Positions 1-10,341 of a DNA stretch of 64,000 bases are shown one piece after another; within the stretch, counting starts at the first letter, position 1; every line of letters begins with the position of its first letter. A program made the translations under genes and the position numbers. The notes under the pieces are model-generated. The model was not told where the DNA came from. It saw only the letters and a list, made by a program, of their open reading frames with translations, and did no database searches. Location: NCBI RefSeq assembly GCF_026410285.1, contig NZ_JAPMLP010000011.1, forward strand, positions 35,248-99,247, read 5' to 3'. This stretch comes from Sulfitobacter sp. F26169L. Its GTDB lineage: Bacteria > Pseudomonadota > Alphaproteobacteria > Rhodobacterales > Rhodobacteraceae.

Positions 1-357
1 TGTCACCACATCGCGCGCCGCGTCCACATCCACCCAGATGCCGCCGCTCTCGAACCCCTCACCGTCCAGCCGCGTGTCAATATCCGCCCAGAACGGCGCA
101 ATCATATCGCGCGCGGTATTGGCATTGCCCGCCACAGGATAGGACAGAAACCGCCCCCCCAGCGTGACCGTACCGTTGGTGTTGAGGTAAATATTGTCTC
201 CATCATAGGCGCGCCCGAAATAGTTCAGCCCGTCTTCGAACACCGCGCGCAGATCCAGCCGCGTGGTGGCATCATCGCTGCGCGCGATCGCCTGTTCGCC
301 AAAACCGCGTGCACCGCCCAGCCCTGTGACAACAGTTCCATCCCCCGTGACCGGCAT
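1..357 (-). CDS. NIDO-domain secreted adhesin-like protein, N-terminal part
   Basis: The gene runs leftward off the window edge, so only the first 119 codons are visible. It opens with a short Gly-rich lead and continues into a stretch with FEDGLNYFGRAYDGDNIYL, a YLNTNGTVTLG strand and IAPFWADIDTR. This pattern is typical of NIDO (nidogen-like) domains. In Rhodobacterales such domains sit in large type I-secreted calcium-binding surface proteins; whether RTX repeats follow cannot be seen. There is no Sec signal peptide, which fits C-terminal-signal type I secretion. It is divergent from the polysaccharide genes, so a role in attachment is a reasonable inference. Confidence 0.7.
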   Translation of the reverse strand, partial: MPVTGDGTVVTGLGGARGFGEQAIARSDDATTRLDLRAVFEDGLNYFGRAYDGDNIYLNTNGTVTLGGRFLSYPVAGNANTARDMIAPFWADIDTRLDGEGFESGGIWVDVDAARDVVT

Positions 358-446
358 ATGCGTCTCCCCTGCGTTGCGTCTTGTCTGCGCTTGTCATAGG
401 TCAAAACCATTGCCAAAAGATTGGCACCCGTCCGCGAAGGCCCGCC

Positions 447-1367
447 ATGACCGCTCCTGCTGTTGCCATCCTGCTTGCCACCTACAACGGTGCCCGAAAT
501 CTGGCCGAACAGCTGGACAGCTTTGCCGCGCAAACCCATCCGCCCGCGCTGGTCCTTGTCAGCGATGACGGCTCGACCGATGCCACCCGCGATATTCTGG
601 CCCGCTTTGCCACTGCGCACCCCGCCCTTCCCCTGCAGGTGCTGGAGGGGCCGCAGCAGGGATCGGCGGCCAATTTCCTCAGCCTGCTGGCGCGCTGCCC
701 CGAGGATATTGACATGGCGTGTTTCTCCGATCAGGACGATGTCTGGCTGGAAAACAAGATCGCGCGCGCCGTGGCACAGCTGGGCAACACAGACCCGCAG
801 CTTTATTGCGCGCGCACATGGGAATGTGATGACGATCTCTCCAATCGCCGGATTTCACGGCTGCCGCCCAAACCGGCAGGGTTTCGCAACGCGCTGGTGC
901 AAAATATCGCGGCGGGCAATACCATCATGCTCAACCGTGCCGCCCTTGATCTGGCGCGCACGGCAGCCGCGCGCACAGGCGAAGTGGCCGTGCATGACTG
1001 GTGGGTTTACCAATTGATGACAGGGGCCGGCGCGCGGGTGATCTTCGATCCCGAAGCCGTGCTTTTGTACCGCCAGCACGCGGGAAACCTGATTGGCGCC
1101 AACCGAGGTATGCTCGCCACCCTGCGCCGCTTGCGCCATCTGTTTACCGGCACGTTCCGGCGCTGGAACGATATCAACATCGCAGCGCTTGAGGTATCGG
1201 CGGCACATCTGACAGAGGAAAACCGCGCCCTGCTGCGCCATTTCGCCCGCGCCCGTACACAAGGACCGCGCGCGCGCATCGCAATGCTGCGCAAAACGGG
1301 GTTTTACCGTCAGGGCAGGCTGGGGCAGGCTTCTTTGTGGCTGGCCGCGATGCTGGGGCGGCTGTAA
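447..1367 (+). CDS. Family 2 glycosyltransferase (rhamnosyltransferase-like)
   Basis: A 306-residue GT-A glycosyltransferase. The N-terminus shows ILLATYNGARNLAEQLDSF followed by LVSDDGSTD, the nucleotide-binding start of family GT2. FSDQDDVWL near residue 95 supplies the DxD-type metal/nucleotide-sugar motif. Length and motifs resemble small rhamnosyltransferases of O-antigen and rhamnan clusters. The ATG at 447 is chosen because GAAGG lies about seven bases upstream; an upstream in-frame ATG at 381 has no good ribosome site. It sits 92 bp before manC and close to the rhamnose operon, so dTDP-rhamnose is a plausible donor, but the acceptor and donor are not shown by sequence. Confidence 0.85.
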   Translation: MTAPAVAILLATYNGARNLAEQLDSFAAQTHPPALVLVSDDGSTDATRDILARFATAHPALPLQVLEGPQQGSAANFLSLLARCPEDIDMACFSDQDDVWLENKIARAVAQLGNTDPQLYCARTWECDDDLSNRRISRLPPKPAGFRNALVQNIAAGNTIMLNRAALDLARTAAARTGEVAVHDWWVYQLMTGAGARVIFDPEAVLLYRQHAGNLIGANRGMLATLRRLRHLFTGTFRRWNDINIAALEVSAAHLTEENRALLRHFARARTQGPRARIAMLRKTGFYRQGRLGQASLWLAAMLGRL

Positions 1368-1459
1368 ACGCCGGGCTGCCATTCGCTTTGCCATGATTTT
1401 GCTATAAATCTGCGCTAACTTGTCGATGATACCCAAGACCCCCAAGCGGAGCACACCCC

Positions 1460-2899
1460 ATGTCCGAGACCATACCGCCGATCCATCCTGTTCTTCTGGC
1501 GGGCGGTTCGGGCACACGGCTGTGGCCGCTGTCGCGCAAATCCTACCCCAAACAGTTCTCGAAGCTAATGGGTGAGGAAAGCCTGTTCCAGGCCTCTGCG
1601 CGCCGCTTTGCAGGGGCGGGTTTTGCGCCCCCCCTGGTGCTGACGGGCGAGGATTTCCGCTTTATCGTGACCGAGCAACTGGCCGCGATCCATCAATCCC
1701 CCCAAGCCATCGTGATCGAACCCGAGGGGCGCAATACCGCCCCTGCCGTGCTGACCGCAGCCTTGATGCTGGCGCAAGATGACGCGGATGCGCTGATGCT
1801 GGTGGCCCCGTCCGATCATGTAATCCCCGACGGGGGCGCGTTTCTGGCGGCATTGGAGGCCGCCCACCCACGCGCGCAGGCCGGTGATCTGGTCACATTC
1901 GGCATCACGCCGGACAAACCCGAAACAGGGTACGGATATCTTGAACTGGCGCGCGATGCCAACCCGGCCGCGCAAACCCCGCAACCACTGGCGCGCTTTG
2001 TTGAAAAACCCTGCGCCACCCGCGCCGCCGAAATGCTGGCGGCGGGAAATTTCCTGTGGAATGCGGGGATATTCCTGTTTTCCGCCCGTGCCATCCTTGC
2101 CGCCTATGATCAACACGCCCCCGATCTGGTGGAGCCCGTGCGCGCAGCCCTTGCAGGGGCGCAGGCCGATCTGGGCTTCACCCGTCTGGCCGCCGGCCCA
2201 TGGGCCACCCTGCCCGATATCTCGGTGGATTACGCGATTATGGAAAAGGCAGCCAACCTTGCGGTAATGCCCTACGCCGCCGGCTGGTCCGATCTGGGCG
2301 GTTGGGAGGCGGTCTGGGCCGAGGAAGGGCCCGATGCCACCGGCACCGTCTGCACCGGCGCGGCCCATGCCATTGATTGCACCGATACGCTGCTGCGCTC
2401 GGATACGGAGGGGTTGCAACTGGTCGGCATCGGTCTGGACGACATCGTCGCCGTTGCCATGGCAGACGCCGTGTTGGTGGCGCGCAAATCCGACAGCCAG
2501 CGGGTGAAAGAGGCTGTCGCCCTGCTGAAATCCAAAGACGCAAAACAAGCCACCCAGTTTCCCCGCGACCACCGCCCGTGGGGCTGGTTCGAAAGCCTCG
2601 CTGTGGGGGGGCGGTTTCAGGTCAAACGCATCGTGGTCAATCCCGGCGCAGCGCTGAGCTTGCAAAGCCACCACCACCGCTCTGAACACTGGATTGTGGT
2701 GGAAGGCACCGCGCGCGTCACCGTGGACAAAGAGGTAAAGCTGATCAGCGAAAACCAGTCTGTCTATATTCCGCTGGGGGCCACGCACCGCATGGAAAAC
2801 CCCGGAAAACTGCCGATGGTGCTGATCGAGGTCCAGACCGGCAGCTATCTGGGTGAAGACGACATCATCCGTTATGAAGATGTCTATGCCCGCTCGTAA
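1460..2899 (+). CDS. manC: Mannose-1-phosphate guanylyltransferase / mannose-6-phosphate isomerase
   Basis: A bifunctional type II enzyme of 479 residues, the usual length. The N-terminal nucleotidyltransferase domain has [25 protein letters not shown] residues at about 14-33 and FVEKP near 185, which bind GTP and mannose-1-phosphate. The C-terminal cupin (about 365-479) has the HHHRSEHWIVVEGTA metal-binding stretch of phosphomannose isomerases. It makes GDP-mannose in the cytoplasm, possibly with the phosphomannomutase at 42008-43492. It lies between a GT2 gene and rmlC on the same strand, with 70 bp to rmlC. Confidence 0.93.
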   Translation: MSETIPPIHPVLLAGGSGTRLWPLSRKSYPKQFSKLMGEESLFQASARRFAGAGFAPPLVLTGEDFRFIVTEQLAAIHQSPQAIVIEPEGRNTAPAVLTAALMLAQDDADALMLVAPSDHVIPDGGAFLAALEAAHPRAQAGDLVTFGITPDKPETGYGYLELARDANPAAQTPQPLARFVEKPCATRAAEMLAAGNFLWNAGIFLFSARAILAAYDQHAPDLVEPVRAALAGAQADLGFTRLAAGPWATLPDISVDYAIMEKAANLAVMPYAAGWSDLGGWEAVWAEEGPDATGTVCTGAAHAIDCTDTLLRSDTEGLQLVGIGLDDIVAVAMADAVLVARKSDSQRVKEAVALLKSKDAKQATQFPRDHRPWGWFESLAVGGRFQVKRIVVNPGAALSLQSHHHRSEHWIVVEGTARVTVDKEVKLISENQSVYIPLGATHRMENPGKLPMVLIEVQTGSYLGEDDIIRYEDVYARS

Positions 2900-2969
2900 G
2901 GGATAAGGTTTTCATTGCAGGCGCAAGCCACTATGACAAACCCGCAAAGATATTACTTCAGGAGCCGCC

Positions 2970-3542
2970 ATGCTTGACGTCCAGCCCACCAAACTGCCCG
3001 GTGTGATGATCATCACCCCCGCCCGCCACGGCGATCACCGCGGCTTCTTCTCCGAAAGCTGGAATGTGCAGGCCATGCGCAAGGCCGGTCTGGAAATCGA
3101 CTTTGTGCAGGACAACCACTCGTTTTCCGCCGCTGCCGGCACCGTGCGCGGCCTGCATTTCCAGTCGCCCCCGCACGCGCAGGGCAAACTGGTGCGCTGC
3201 GGACGCGGCACACTCTATGATGTGGCGGTTGATATCCGTGTCGGCTCGCCCACCTACGGCCAGTGGGTCGGCGAAGAGCTGAGCTTTGAAAACGGGCGCC
3301 AGCTGTGGATTCCCGCAGGCTTTTTACACGGATTTGTCACCCGCGAACCCGACACCGAAATCATCTACAAATGCACCGATCATTACGCCCCCGAATGTGA
3401 CGGGGCCGTGCGCTTTGACGATCCCGACATCGGCATCAACTGGGGCCTGCCCGCAGGGGGCGCCATACTGTCGCCCAAGGACGAAGCCGCGCCATTGCTC
3501 AAGGATTTCAAATCGCCTTTCACCTATGAGGCCACAGCATGA
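2970..3542 (+). CDS. rmlC: dTDP-4-dehydrorhamnose 3,5-epimerase
   Basis: A 190-residue cupin-type epimerase, third step of dTDP-L-rhamnose synthesis. GFFSESW, the [18 protein letters not shown] stretch with its catalytic His, and [12 protein letters not shown] are all conserved RmlC features. AGGAG lies just upstream of the ATG. The TGA stop overlaps the ATG of rmlB by four bases (ATGA), so the two are translationally coupled. It is the first gene of rmlCBDA, an order found on rhamnose-operon plasmids of roseobacters. Confidence 0.95.
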   Translation: MLDVQPTKLPGVMIITPARHGDHRGFFSESWNVQAMRKAGLEIDFVQDNHSFSAAAGTVRGLHFQSPPHAQGKLVRCGRGTLYDVAVDIRVGSPTYGQWVGEELSFENGRQLWIPAGFLHGFVTREPDTEIIYKCTDHYAPECDGAVRFDDPDIGINWGLPAGGAILSPKDEAAPLLKDFKSPFTYEATA

Positions 3543-4621
3543 GACTGATCGTTACCGGCGGCGCGGGGTTCATCGGATCGGCCGTGGTGCGCCTTGCTAT
3601 CGCGCGCGGCCACGAGGTGATCAACATTGACAAACTCACCTATGCCGCCTGCCTCGATAACGTGGCAGAGGCCGCAAAAAGCGCCAATTACACCTTTATA
3701 GAGGCTGATATCTGCGACGCGGATGCCATGGCCGCGGCATTTGAAACCCACCAGCCCGATGCCATCATGCATCTGGCCGCCGAATCCCACGTCGACCGTT
3801 CGATCGACGGGCCGGGGGCGTTTATTCAAACCAACGTGATCGGCACCTTCACCCTGCTACAGGCCGCGCGCGCGTATTGGGAAGCGCGCGGCAAGCCTGA
3901 CAGCTTCCGTTTTCACCATATCTCCACAGATGAAGTCTTCGGCAGTCTCGGCCCCACCGGCCAGTTTACCGAAGACACCCCCTATGATCCGCGCTCGCCC
4001 TACTCTGCCTCGAAGGCTTCGTCGGACCATCTGGTGCGCGCATGGCACGAGACTTACGGCCTGCCTGTGGTGCTCACCAATTGCTCCAACAACTACGGCC
4101 CCTATCACTTTCCCGAAAAGCTGGTGCCGGTTGTCATCCTAAACGCGCTGGCGGGCAAACCGCTGCCGATCTATGGCAAAGGCGATAACGTACGTGACTG
4201 GCTCTATGTCGAGGATCACGCCGATGCCCTGCTCAAGGTGCTGGCGATCGGCGCTGTAGGTCGCAGCTATAACATCGGCGGCGAGAACGAGCGTACCAAT
4301 CTGGAACTGGTCACAACCCTGTGCGAAATTCTGGATGATCTGCGCCCTGCTCCCGCGCCTTCGGGCGAAGCGGCAGAGCATAAAACAAATTCGTATAAAA
4401 ATCTGATCACCTATGTGGCCGACCGCCCGGGCCATGACGCGCGCTATGCCATTGACCCCACCCGCATGAACGAGGAACTCGGCTGGCACCCTTCCGTCAC
4501 TGTGGAAGAGGGTTTGCGCAAAACCGTGCAATGGTATCTGGACAACGAAGACTGGTGGCGCGCGCTGCAAAACCGTGACGGTGTCGGCACACGTCTGGGA
4601 ACAGGCACTAACAAGGGATAA
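3539..4621 (+). CDS. rmlB: dTDP-glucose 4,6-dehydratase
   Basis: A 360-residue extended short-chain dehydrogenase, second step of dTDP-L-rhamnose synthesis. The N-terminus has the NAD-binding [11 protein letters not shown] loop. [10 protein letters not shown] carries the catalytic Asp-Glu pair, and YSASKAS is the YxxxK motif. [15 protein letters not shown] is typical of RmlB. It overlaps rmlC by four bases and its TAA directly abuts the ATG of rmlD. Full length with no missing catalytic residue. Confidence 0.96.
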   Translation: MRLIVTGGAGFIGSAVVRLAIARGHEVINIDKLTYAACLDNVAEAAKSANYTFIEADICDADAMAAAFETHQPDAIMHLAAESHVDRSIDGPGAFIQTNVIGTFTLLQAARAYWEARGKPDSFRFHHISTDEVFGSLGPTGQFTEDTPYDPRSPYSASKASSDHLVRAWHETYGLPVVLTNCSNNYGPYHFPEKLVPVVILNALAGKPLPIYGKGDNVRDWLYVEDHADALLKVLAIGAVGRSYNIGGENERTNLELVTTLCEILDDLRPAPAPSGEAAEHKTNSYKNLITYVADRPGHDARYAIDPTRMNEELGWHPSVTVEEGLRKTVQWYLDNEDWWRALQNRDGVGTRLGTGTNKG

Positions 4622-5476
4622 ATGATGCGTATTCTCGTCTTTGGCAAAACCGGTCAGGTCGCAACCGAGCTGCAATTGCAGGGTGATGTCACCGCCCTTG
4701 GCCGTGACGCGGCCGATCTGTCCGATCCCGCCGCCTGCGCCGCCGCAATCGATGCAGGCTCTTGGGACGCGGTGATCAATGCCGCCGCCTACACCGCCGT
4801 AGACAAAGCCGAGGAAGAAGAGGCGCTGGCGCAGGTCATCAACGGCGATGCTCCTGCTGCCATGGCACAGGCCTGTGCGCAGCACGCCATCCCGTTTATC
4901 CATATCTCGACCGATTATGTGTTCGAGGGATCAGGCACCGATCCGTGGCGCGTATCAGACCCTGTTTCACCGCAAAACGCCTATGGCCGCACCAAACTGG
5001 CGGGCGAGGAAGGCGTGCGCGCCGCTGGTGGGCAACATGCAATCCTGCGCACCTCATGGGTGTTTTCCGCGCATGGCAACAATTTTGTCAAAACCATGCT
5101 GCGCCTGTCGGATACCCGCGATGCGCTGAGCGTTGTGGCCGACCAGATCGGCGGCCCCACCCCCGCGGCCGCCATTGCCGCCACCGTGCTGGACATGGCA
5201 CATCAGATGAAAACAGACCCTAACAAGGGCGGAACCTATCACTATGGCGGCACACCTGCCGTTTCATGGGCCGATTTCGCGCGCAAGATTTTTGCCCTAT
5301 CAGACCGCAGCGTGACTGTAACAGGCATCCCCACCGCCGATTACCCCACCCCTGCCAGCCGTCCGCTGAATTCACGGATGGACGGAACCACCTTACAAAC
5401 CGATTTCAACATCGCACAGCCCGACTGGAAAGCGGGCCTGTGCGATGTCCTCAAGACATTGAAAGATACAATATGA
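4622..5476 (+). CDS. rmlD: dTDP-4-dehydrorhamnose reductase
   Basis: A 284-residue NAD(P)H-dependent reductase, last step of dTDP-L-rhamnose synthesis. The nucleotide loop is [11 protein letters not shown], a slight variant of Gxx[13 protein letters not shown] and YGRTKLAGE (the YxxxK motif) follow. Two adjacent ATG codons (4622 and 4625) could both serve as start; the first touches the rmlB stop. The end overlaps rmlA by four bases (ATGA), so the operon is tightly coupled. Confidence 0.94.
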   Translation: MMRILVFGKTGQVATELQLQGDVTALGRDAADLSDPAACAAAIDAGSWDAVINAAAYTAVDKAEEEEALAQVINGDAPAAMAQACAQHAIPFIHISTDYVFEGSGTDPWRVSDPVSPQNAYGRTKLAGEEGVRAAGGQHAILRTSWVFSAHGNNFVKTMLRLSDTRDALSVVADQIGGPTPAAAIAATVLDMAHQMKTDPNKGGTYHYGGTPAVSWADFARKIFALSDRSVTVTGIPTADYPTPASRPLNSRMDGTTLQTDFNIAQPDWKAGLCDVLKTLKDTI

Positions 5477-6351
5477 AACGCAAGGGCATCATCCTCGCCG
5501 GCGGCTCCGGCACACGGCTTTATCCGATCACACTGGGCATCTCCAAACAGCTGCTGCCAATCTATGACAAACCGATGATCTATTACCCCCTGTCGGTGCT
5601 GATGCTGGGCAGCATCCGCGAGGTGGCCATCATCACCACGCCCGAAGATCAAAGCCAGTTCCAGCGCCTGCTGGGCGACGGCAGCCAGTGGGGGATGCAG
5701 TTCACCTATATCATCCAACCCAGCCCCGATGGTCTGGCGCAGGCGTTTATCCTTGCAAAAGACTTCCTCGACGGCGCGCCTTCCGCGCTGGTGCTGGGCG
5801 ACAATATCTTCTTTGGTCATGGCCTGCCCGAAATCCTTGCCCAGGCGGATGCAAAAACCACAGGCGGCACCGTCTTCGGCTACCGCGTGGCAGACCCCGA
5901 ACGCTATGGCGTAGTGGATTTCGACGACGGAGGCCGCGCCATTTCGATCATCGAAAAGCCCGAAGTGCCCCCCTCGAACTTTGCCGTTACGGGGCTCTAC
6001 TTCCTTGACGGCGATGCGCCTGAACGCGCCGCACAGGTCAAACCCTCGCCGCGCGGCGAACTGGAAATCACCACCCTGCTGGAGATGTATCTGCACGACG
6101 GGCTGCTCTCGGTAGAACGTATGGGGCGGGGCTATGCATGGCTTGATACCGGCACCCACGGCTCGCTGCTGGATGCGGGTAACTTTGTGCGCACGCTGGA
6201 ACGCCGCCAGGGTCTGCAAACCGGCAGCCCCGACGAGATCGCTTATGCCCAGGGCTGGATCAGCGACGAAGAGCTGACCACCCGCGCGCAGCGTTATGCC
6301 AAGAACGACTATGGCACCTATCTGACCGGGCTGATCAACGAGAAAAAATAG
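5473..6351 (+). CDS. rmlA: Glucose-1-phosphate thymidylyltransferase
   Basis: A 292-residue nucleotidyltransferase, first step of dTDP-L-rhamnose synthesis from glucose-1-phosphate and dTTP. The signature [20 protein letters not shown] starts near residue 9, followed by [25 protein letters not shown] carries the metal-binding Asp, and WLDTGTH lies in the C-terminal part. The ATG at 5473 overlaps the rmlD stop; the frame is open further upstream but that part overlaps rmlD. It completes rmlCBDA. Confidence 0.96.
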   Translation: MKRKGIILAGGSGTRLYPITLGISKQLLPIYDKPMIYYPLSVLMLGSIREVAIITTPEDQSQFQRLLGDGSQWGMQFTYIIQPSPDGLAQAFILAKDFLDGAPSALVLGDNIFFGHGLPEILAQADAKTTGGTVFGYRVADPERYGVVDFDDGGRAISIIEKPEVPPSNFAVTGLYFLDGDAPERAAQVKPSPRGELEITTLLEMYLHDGLLSVERMGRGYAWLDTGTHGSLLDAGNFVRTLERRQGLQTGSPDEIAYAQGWISDEELTTRAQRYAKNDYGTYLTGLINEKK

Positions 6352-6410
6352 CCGCGCCCGACCGCAGCCCTATATCTACATAAACCGGACGGCACAGAGG
6401 AAACCCGCAT

Positions 6411-6959
6411 ATGCCCCCCGCCGACAAGTCCACCGACCTGCTCAAACAGCCGCCCGCAATGACTGCCGCCGACAGCGCCGCTGAAATCCAGCGGGTTCTG
6501 CGCGCCGAGATCGCGACGTTGCGCGCCGAAAACGACGCTCTGCGCGCACAGGTCGATCAGGGGCAGACCGGCGATGGCGGCGCGGCGCTTGCCCGGCTCC
6601 AGCACCGTCACGGGGTTGAACTGACACTGGCCCATATGCGCCAGATCGTCTGGTACGCAGGGCACCCCGACGGGGTCCATCCCGTCAGCGACATGATCAC
6701 CTTGCTGGAAAAAAGCACCCTGTTTGACGCACAGTGGTATCTGTCGCGTGATGCGGGCCTGCGCGCCTCCGACATGTCACCGGCTGAACATTACCTGCGC
6801 GCCGGTGCCTATGAAGGGCGCGATCCCGGACCGGGGTTCGACACGATGGGCTATTACCTTGCCAACCCCGATGTGGCCGCCGCAGGCTGGCCTGCGCTGG
6901 CCCATTACGAGGCCTACGGGCGCGATGAAAACCGCGCCCTGCAATGGTCACCGGCCTAG
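6411..6959 (+). CDS. Small coiled-coil protein ending in the shared polysaccharide-cluster module
   Basis: A 182-residue protein with no enzymatic domain. Residues 20-70 form a short charged coiled-coil-like helix ([18 protein letters not shown]). Residues 104-170 are one copy of the module described in the findings, with [34 protein letters not shown] and a final HYEAYG. The protein at 30787-31263 has the same architecture, including the helix and a [14 protein letters not shown] segment, so the two are paralogues. GAGGAA precedes the ATG. Its TAG stop shares four bases (CTAG) with the convergent glmM stop. Function unknown; an adaptor or scaffold role is inference only. Confidence 0.75.
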   Translation: MPPADKSTDLLKQPPAMTAADSAAEIQRVLRAEIATLRAENDALRAQVDQGQTGDGGAALARLQHRHGVELTLAHMRQIVWYAGHPDGVHPVSDMITLLEKSTLFDAQWYLSRDAGLRASDMSPAEHYLRAGAYEGRDPGPGFDTMGYYLANPDVAAAGWPALAHYEAYGRDENRALQWSPA

Positions 6960-8302
6960 GGGTTTCCCTGCTTGCGGATCTGCTCGGCGATGCTCGACAC
7001 CACACTGCTCAGCAAGGCGGGGTCTTCGCATTCTCCCATCACACGGATCAATGCCTCGGTGCCGGATTTGCGGATCAGCAGACGGCCTGTGCCTTTCAAC
7101 TTTTCCTCGCCCTTTGCGATGGCGTCTTTCACCTGCTGGGCTTGCAGCGGGGCCATTTCGGGGGCGTAGCGGACATTTTCCAACAGTTGCGGCACCGGCT
7201 CGAAGGTGTTGGTCAGCACACTGGCAGGCAGGCCGCTGGCCTTTAGCACGCTCAGAAATTGCAGCCCCGCCACCAACCCGTCTCCGGTGGTGGCATAATC
7301 GGTCATCACGATATGGCCCGACTGTTCGCCGCCCATGTTGAAACCGCCTGCGCGCATTTCTTCCACCACATAGCGGTCGCCGACATTGGTCCGGCGCAGG
7401 GTGATCCCCTGCTCCTCAAGATACCGTTCCATCCCGAGGTTGGACATCACCGTGGCCACCAGCGTGTTTTTGTTCAACCGCCCCGCGCGGGACCAATGGG
7501 TTGCCAGCAACGCCATCAACTGGTCCCCGTCCACCACATTGCCCTTTTCATCCAGCAGGATAATCCGGTCGGCGTCGCCATCCAGACAAATGCCCAGATC
7601 GGCCTCGTGATCGCGCACCGCCTGCGCCGCGCGCTCGGGGTGGGTGGATCCGCAGCCGTCATTGATGTTGTAGCCGTTGGGCGACACGCCGATGGGAATG
7701 ATCTGCGCGCCCAGTTCCCACAGCACTTCGGGCGCGGTTTTATAGGCGGCCCCGTTGGCGCAATCGATGACGATCTTCAGCCCGTCAAGGCGCACCCAGT
7801 CGGGCAGCGTGGTTTTGGAATATTCCACATAGCGTCCGGCGCTGCCGTTCAGGCGCGTCACACGGCCGATCTTCTGGCTCGGCTCGTCCAGCGCATCACT
7901 TTCCAGAATTGCCTCGATCTCGGCTTCGGCCCCGTCAGACAGTTTGAAACCGTCCGGCCCGAAAAACTTGATCCCGTTGTCTTCGGCAGGGTTGTGGCTG
8001 GCCGAAATCATCACCCCCAGATCGGCGCGCATCGAATGGGTCAGCCGCCCCACCGCAGGGGTCGGCATCGGCCCCAGTATAAACACATCCATTCCCGCAG
8101 CCGTGAACCCCGACATCAACGCCGTCTCCAGCATATAGCCCGAGCGGCGCGTGTCCTTGCCGATCACCACACGGTGCTGGCCGTTGCCTGCGCCAAAATA
8201 CTTGCCCACCGCCATCGCAAGGCGCACGGCAAATACCGATGTCATCGGATGATGGCCCGCACGGCCCCGGATGCCGTCTGTTCCGAAATATGTCTTGCTC
8301 AT
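6956..8302 (-). CDS. glmM: Phosphoglucosamine mutase
   Basis: A 448-residue phosphohexomutase that converts glucosamine-6-phosphate to glucosamine-1-phosphate for UDP-GlcNAc. It begins [12 protein letters not shown]. The catalytic phosphoserine is Ser102 in ISASHNP, the metal loop is LDGDADR, and the C-terminal phosphate-binding part has [19 protein letters not shown] lies seven bases before the ATG. It is 21 bp downstream of glmS in one operon. Bacteria normally have a chromosomal copy, so this is probably a second copy that boosts precursor supply. Confidence 0.95.
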   Translation of the reverse strand: MSKTYFGTDGIRGRAGHHPMTSVFAVRLAMAVGKYFGAGNGQHRVVIGKDTRRSGYMLETALMSGFTAAGMDVFILGPMPTPAVGRLTHSMRADLGVMISASHNPAEDNGIKFFGPDGFKLSDGAEAEIEAILESDALDEPSQKIGRVTRLNGSAGRYVEYSKTTLPDWVRLDGLKIVIDCANGAAYKTAPEVLWELGAQIIPIGVSPNGYNINDGCGSTHPERAAQAVRDHEADLGICLDGDADRIILLDEKGNVVDGDQLMALLATHWSRAGRLNKNTLVATVMSNLGMERYLEEQGITLRRTNVGDRYVVEEMRAGGFNMGGEQSGHIVMTDYATTGDGLVAGLQFLSVLKASGLPASVLTNTFEPVPQLLENVRYAPEMAPLQAQQVKDAIAKGEEKLKGTGRLLIRKSGTEALIRVMGECEDPALLSSVVSSIAEQIRKQGNP

Positions 8303-8323
8303 CGCAGCACTCCTTTCAGGGGC

Positions 8324-10168
8324 TTATTCAACCGTGACCGATTTGGCGAGATTGCGCGGCTGGTCCACATCGGTGCCTTTTTCAACAGCCGTATGATAGG
8401 CCAGCAGCTGAACCGGCACCGCATAGACGATGGGCGCAAACGGCCCGTCGATGTCGGGCATCTCAATTGTATGCCATGCATCGCCCCCGCCCTCGGCCAG
8501 GCCTGCGGCATCGCTGATCATGATGATCTTGCCGCCGCGCGCCATGACTTCCTGCATGTTAGAGATTGATTTATCGAACATCGCGTCAGACGGTGCCAGC
8601 ACCACCACCGGCAATTTGTCATCGACCAGCGCAATCGGGCCGTGCTTCAGCTCGCCGCTGGCATAGCCTTCCGCGTGGATATAGGAAATTTCCTTGAGCT
8701 TGAGCGCGCCCTCAAGCGCCAGCGGGAACATCGCCCCGCGCCCCAGAAACAGCGCATCATCCACATGGCCCAGATGGGTGGCGATCTCTTTTATGCTGTT
8801 TTCACAATGCAGCGCCTGCCCCACCAGACGCGGCACCGCCATCAGGTGCTCCTGCAACGCGGTTTCGCCCGCCTCGTCCAGATGGCCGCGCTGGCGTGCT
8901 GCCGTAATTGCCATCGCCGCCAGCACTGTCAGCTGGCAGGTAAATGCCTTGGTCGAGGCCACGCCGATTTCGGCACCCGCCAGAATGGGCAGCGCCACAT
9001 TGCTTTCGCGCGCAATGGAGGACGTGGCCACATTGACCACCGATACAATGCTCTGCGCCTTGCCCGCACAATAGCGCAGCGCCGCCAGCGTGTCTGCCGT
9101 TTCGCCGGACTGGCTGACAAACAATGCAATCGTGCGGTCCGACAGGGGCGGTTCGCGGTAGCGGTATTCGGAAGCGATATCGATTTCGACCGGCAGGCGT
9201 GCAATCTGCTCGAACCAGTATTTGGCGGTGTGACAGGCCAGCGAGGCGGTGCCGCAGGCCACCATCACCAGACGGTCGACATTGGTGAAATCGATACTCT
9301 CTAACAAGGCGCGACCAGCGCGGTCGTCGTCTTCACGCCCGCCCAGATAGTAATCGGCAGCCGCCGCCAGAACGCGCGGTTGCTCGGCGATCTCTTTGGC
9401 CATGAAATGTTTGTAACCGCCTTTGTCGACGCTGTGCACGTCGATCTCGATTGTTGTGCGTTCGCGCGCAACAGTGTCACCGCTTTCGTCATAGAACGTG
9501 GCGCCCGCACGGGTCAGCACCGCGATGTCGCCTTCTTCCAGATAGGTCACATCAGCAGTCATAGAAGCCAGCGCCAGTGCGTCAGAGCCGATGAACATCT
9601 CGCCCTCGCCCCAGCCGATGGCCAGCGGTGATCCCTTGCGCGCGGCGATCATCAGATCGGTTTCACCCTCAAACAGGAATGCCAGCGCATAGGCCCCTTC
9701 CAGTTTGGCAATCGTTGCCTTGGCTGCGTCTTCAGGGGTGTGGCCCTGATCAAGGAACCAGTTGCACAGCATCGCAACGGTTTCCGTGTCGGTCTGGGTT
9801 TCCGGCACAACCTGATGTGTCGCCAGTTCCTCGCGCAGCTTGCGGTAGTTTTCGATGATCCCGTTATGCACCACCGCCACGCGGCCCCGCGCATGCGGGT
9901 GTGCATTTACAGTTGTGGCCGCGCCATGTGTGGCCCAGCGGGTGTGGCCGATGCCTGACGTTCCTGTCAGCGGTTCATGCACCAGAAGGTCGGCAAGATT
10001 GACCAGCTTCCCCAGCGAGCGGCGGCGGTCCAGCCGGCCTGCGTTCGCGCCATCATCAACCGTTGCAATACCTGCGCTGTCATATCCGCGATACTCCAGC
10101 CGCCGCAATCCGTCCACAAGGATCGGCGCTGCCTGATGTTTGCCGATCACGCCTACAATACCACACAT
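8324..10168 (-). CDS. glmS: Glutamine--fructose-6-phosphate aminotransferase (isomerizing)
   Basis: A 614-residue enzyme, usual length. Met is followed at once by Cys-Gly-Ile-Val-Gly, so Cys2 becomes the N-terminal nucleophile of the glutaminase domain after Met removal. LRRLEYRGYDSAGIA and HTRWATHG are glutaminase motifs. The C-terminal half has two SIS sugar-isomerase domains (SQSGETADTLAALRY; EGALKLKEISYIHAEGY). It makes glucosamine-6-phosphate, which glmM then uses. No glmS ribozyme is evident upstream, as expected in this group. Confidence 0.95.
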   Translation of the reverse strand: MCGIVGVIGKHQAAPILVDGLRRLEYRGYDSAGIATVDDGANAGRLDRRRSLGKLVNLADLLVHEPLTGTSGIGHTRWATHGAATTVNAHPHARGRVAVVHNGIIENYRKLREELATHQVVPETQTDTETVAMLCNWFLDQGHTPEDAAKATIAKLEGAYALAFLFEGETDLMIAARKGSPLAIGWGEGEMFIGSDALALASMTADVTYLEEGDIAVLTRAGATFYDESGDTVARERTTIEIDVHSVDKGGYKHFMAKEIAEQPRVLAAAADYYLGGREDDDRAGRALLESIDFTNVDRLVMVACGTASLACHTAKYWFEQIARLPVEIDIASEYRYREPPLSDRTIALFVSQSGETADTLAALRYCAGKAQSIVSVVNVATSSIARESNVALPILAGAEIGVASTKAFTCQLTVLAAMAITAARQRGHLDEAGETALQEHLMAVPRLVGQALHCENSIKEIATHLGHVDDALFLGRGAMFPLALEGALKLKEISYIHAEGYASGELKHGPIALVDDKLPVVVLAPSDAMFDKSISNMQEVMARGGKIIMISDAAGLAEGGGDAWHTIEMPDIDGPFAPIVYAVPVQLLAYHTAVEKGTDVDQPRNLAKSVTVE

Positions 10169-10320
10169 AATGTTTTTGCCTTTTCTTTAAATTATAGACC
10201 GGAAGTTTCATAAAACTGCAGGCTGAATATGCTGCCGATCTATCCGAATTTCCCATCCTTGCCAAGCAAGCGCAACGCGGTCTTTTCGGCCATTCCACGC
10301 CTGTCCGGTTACAGCCTGAA

Positions 10321-10340
10321 ACCTTTCGTACGCGAAAGGT
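10321..10340. repeat. Partition-type palindrome, copy 1 (putative parS)
   Basis: The site is ACCTTTCG-TACG-CGAAAGGT, with eight-base arms and a four-base centre. It lies one base beyond the repA stop. The same palindrome, differing by one centre base, recurs between parA and parB. A T-run is absent, so it is not a typical terminator. Two copies flanking the rep-par module suggest a ParB-binding site. Confidence 0.65.
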
Positions 10341-10341
10341 G

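Noticed and set aside
1565..2788. Leftward 407-codon frame opposite manC
   Set aside because: Antisense to a clear enzyme gene; Gly/His/Arg-rich product without any motif, typical of third-position GC bias.
5266..5472. Longer N-terminus for rmlA
   Set aside because: Overlaps rmlD by 200 bp; RmlA proteins start a few residues before the GGSGTR loop, as the ATG at 5473 gives.
10321..10340. repA intrinsic terminator
   Set aside because: The palindrome has no T-run in either direction and recurs between parA and parB, so a partition site is the better reading.
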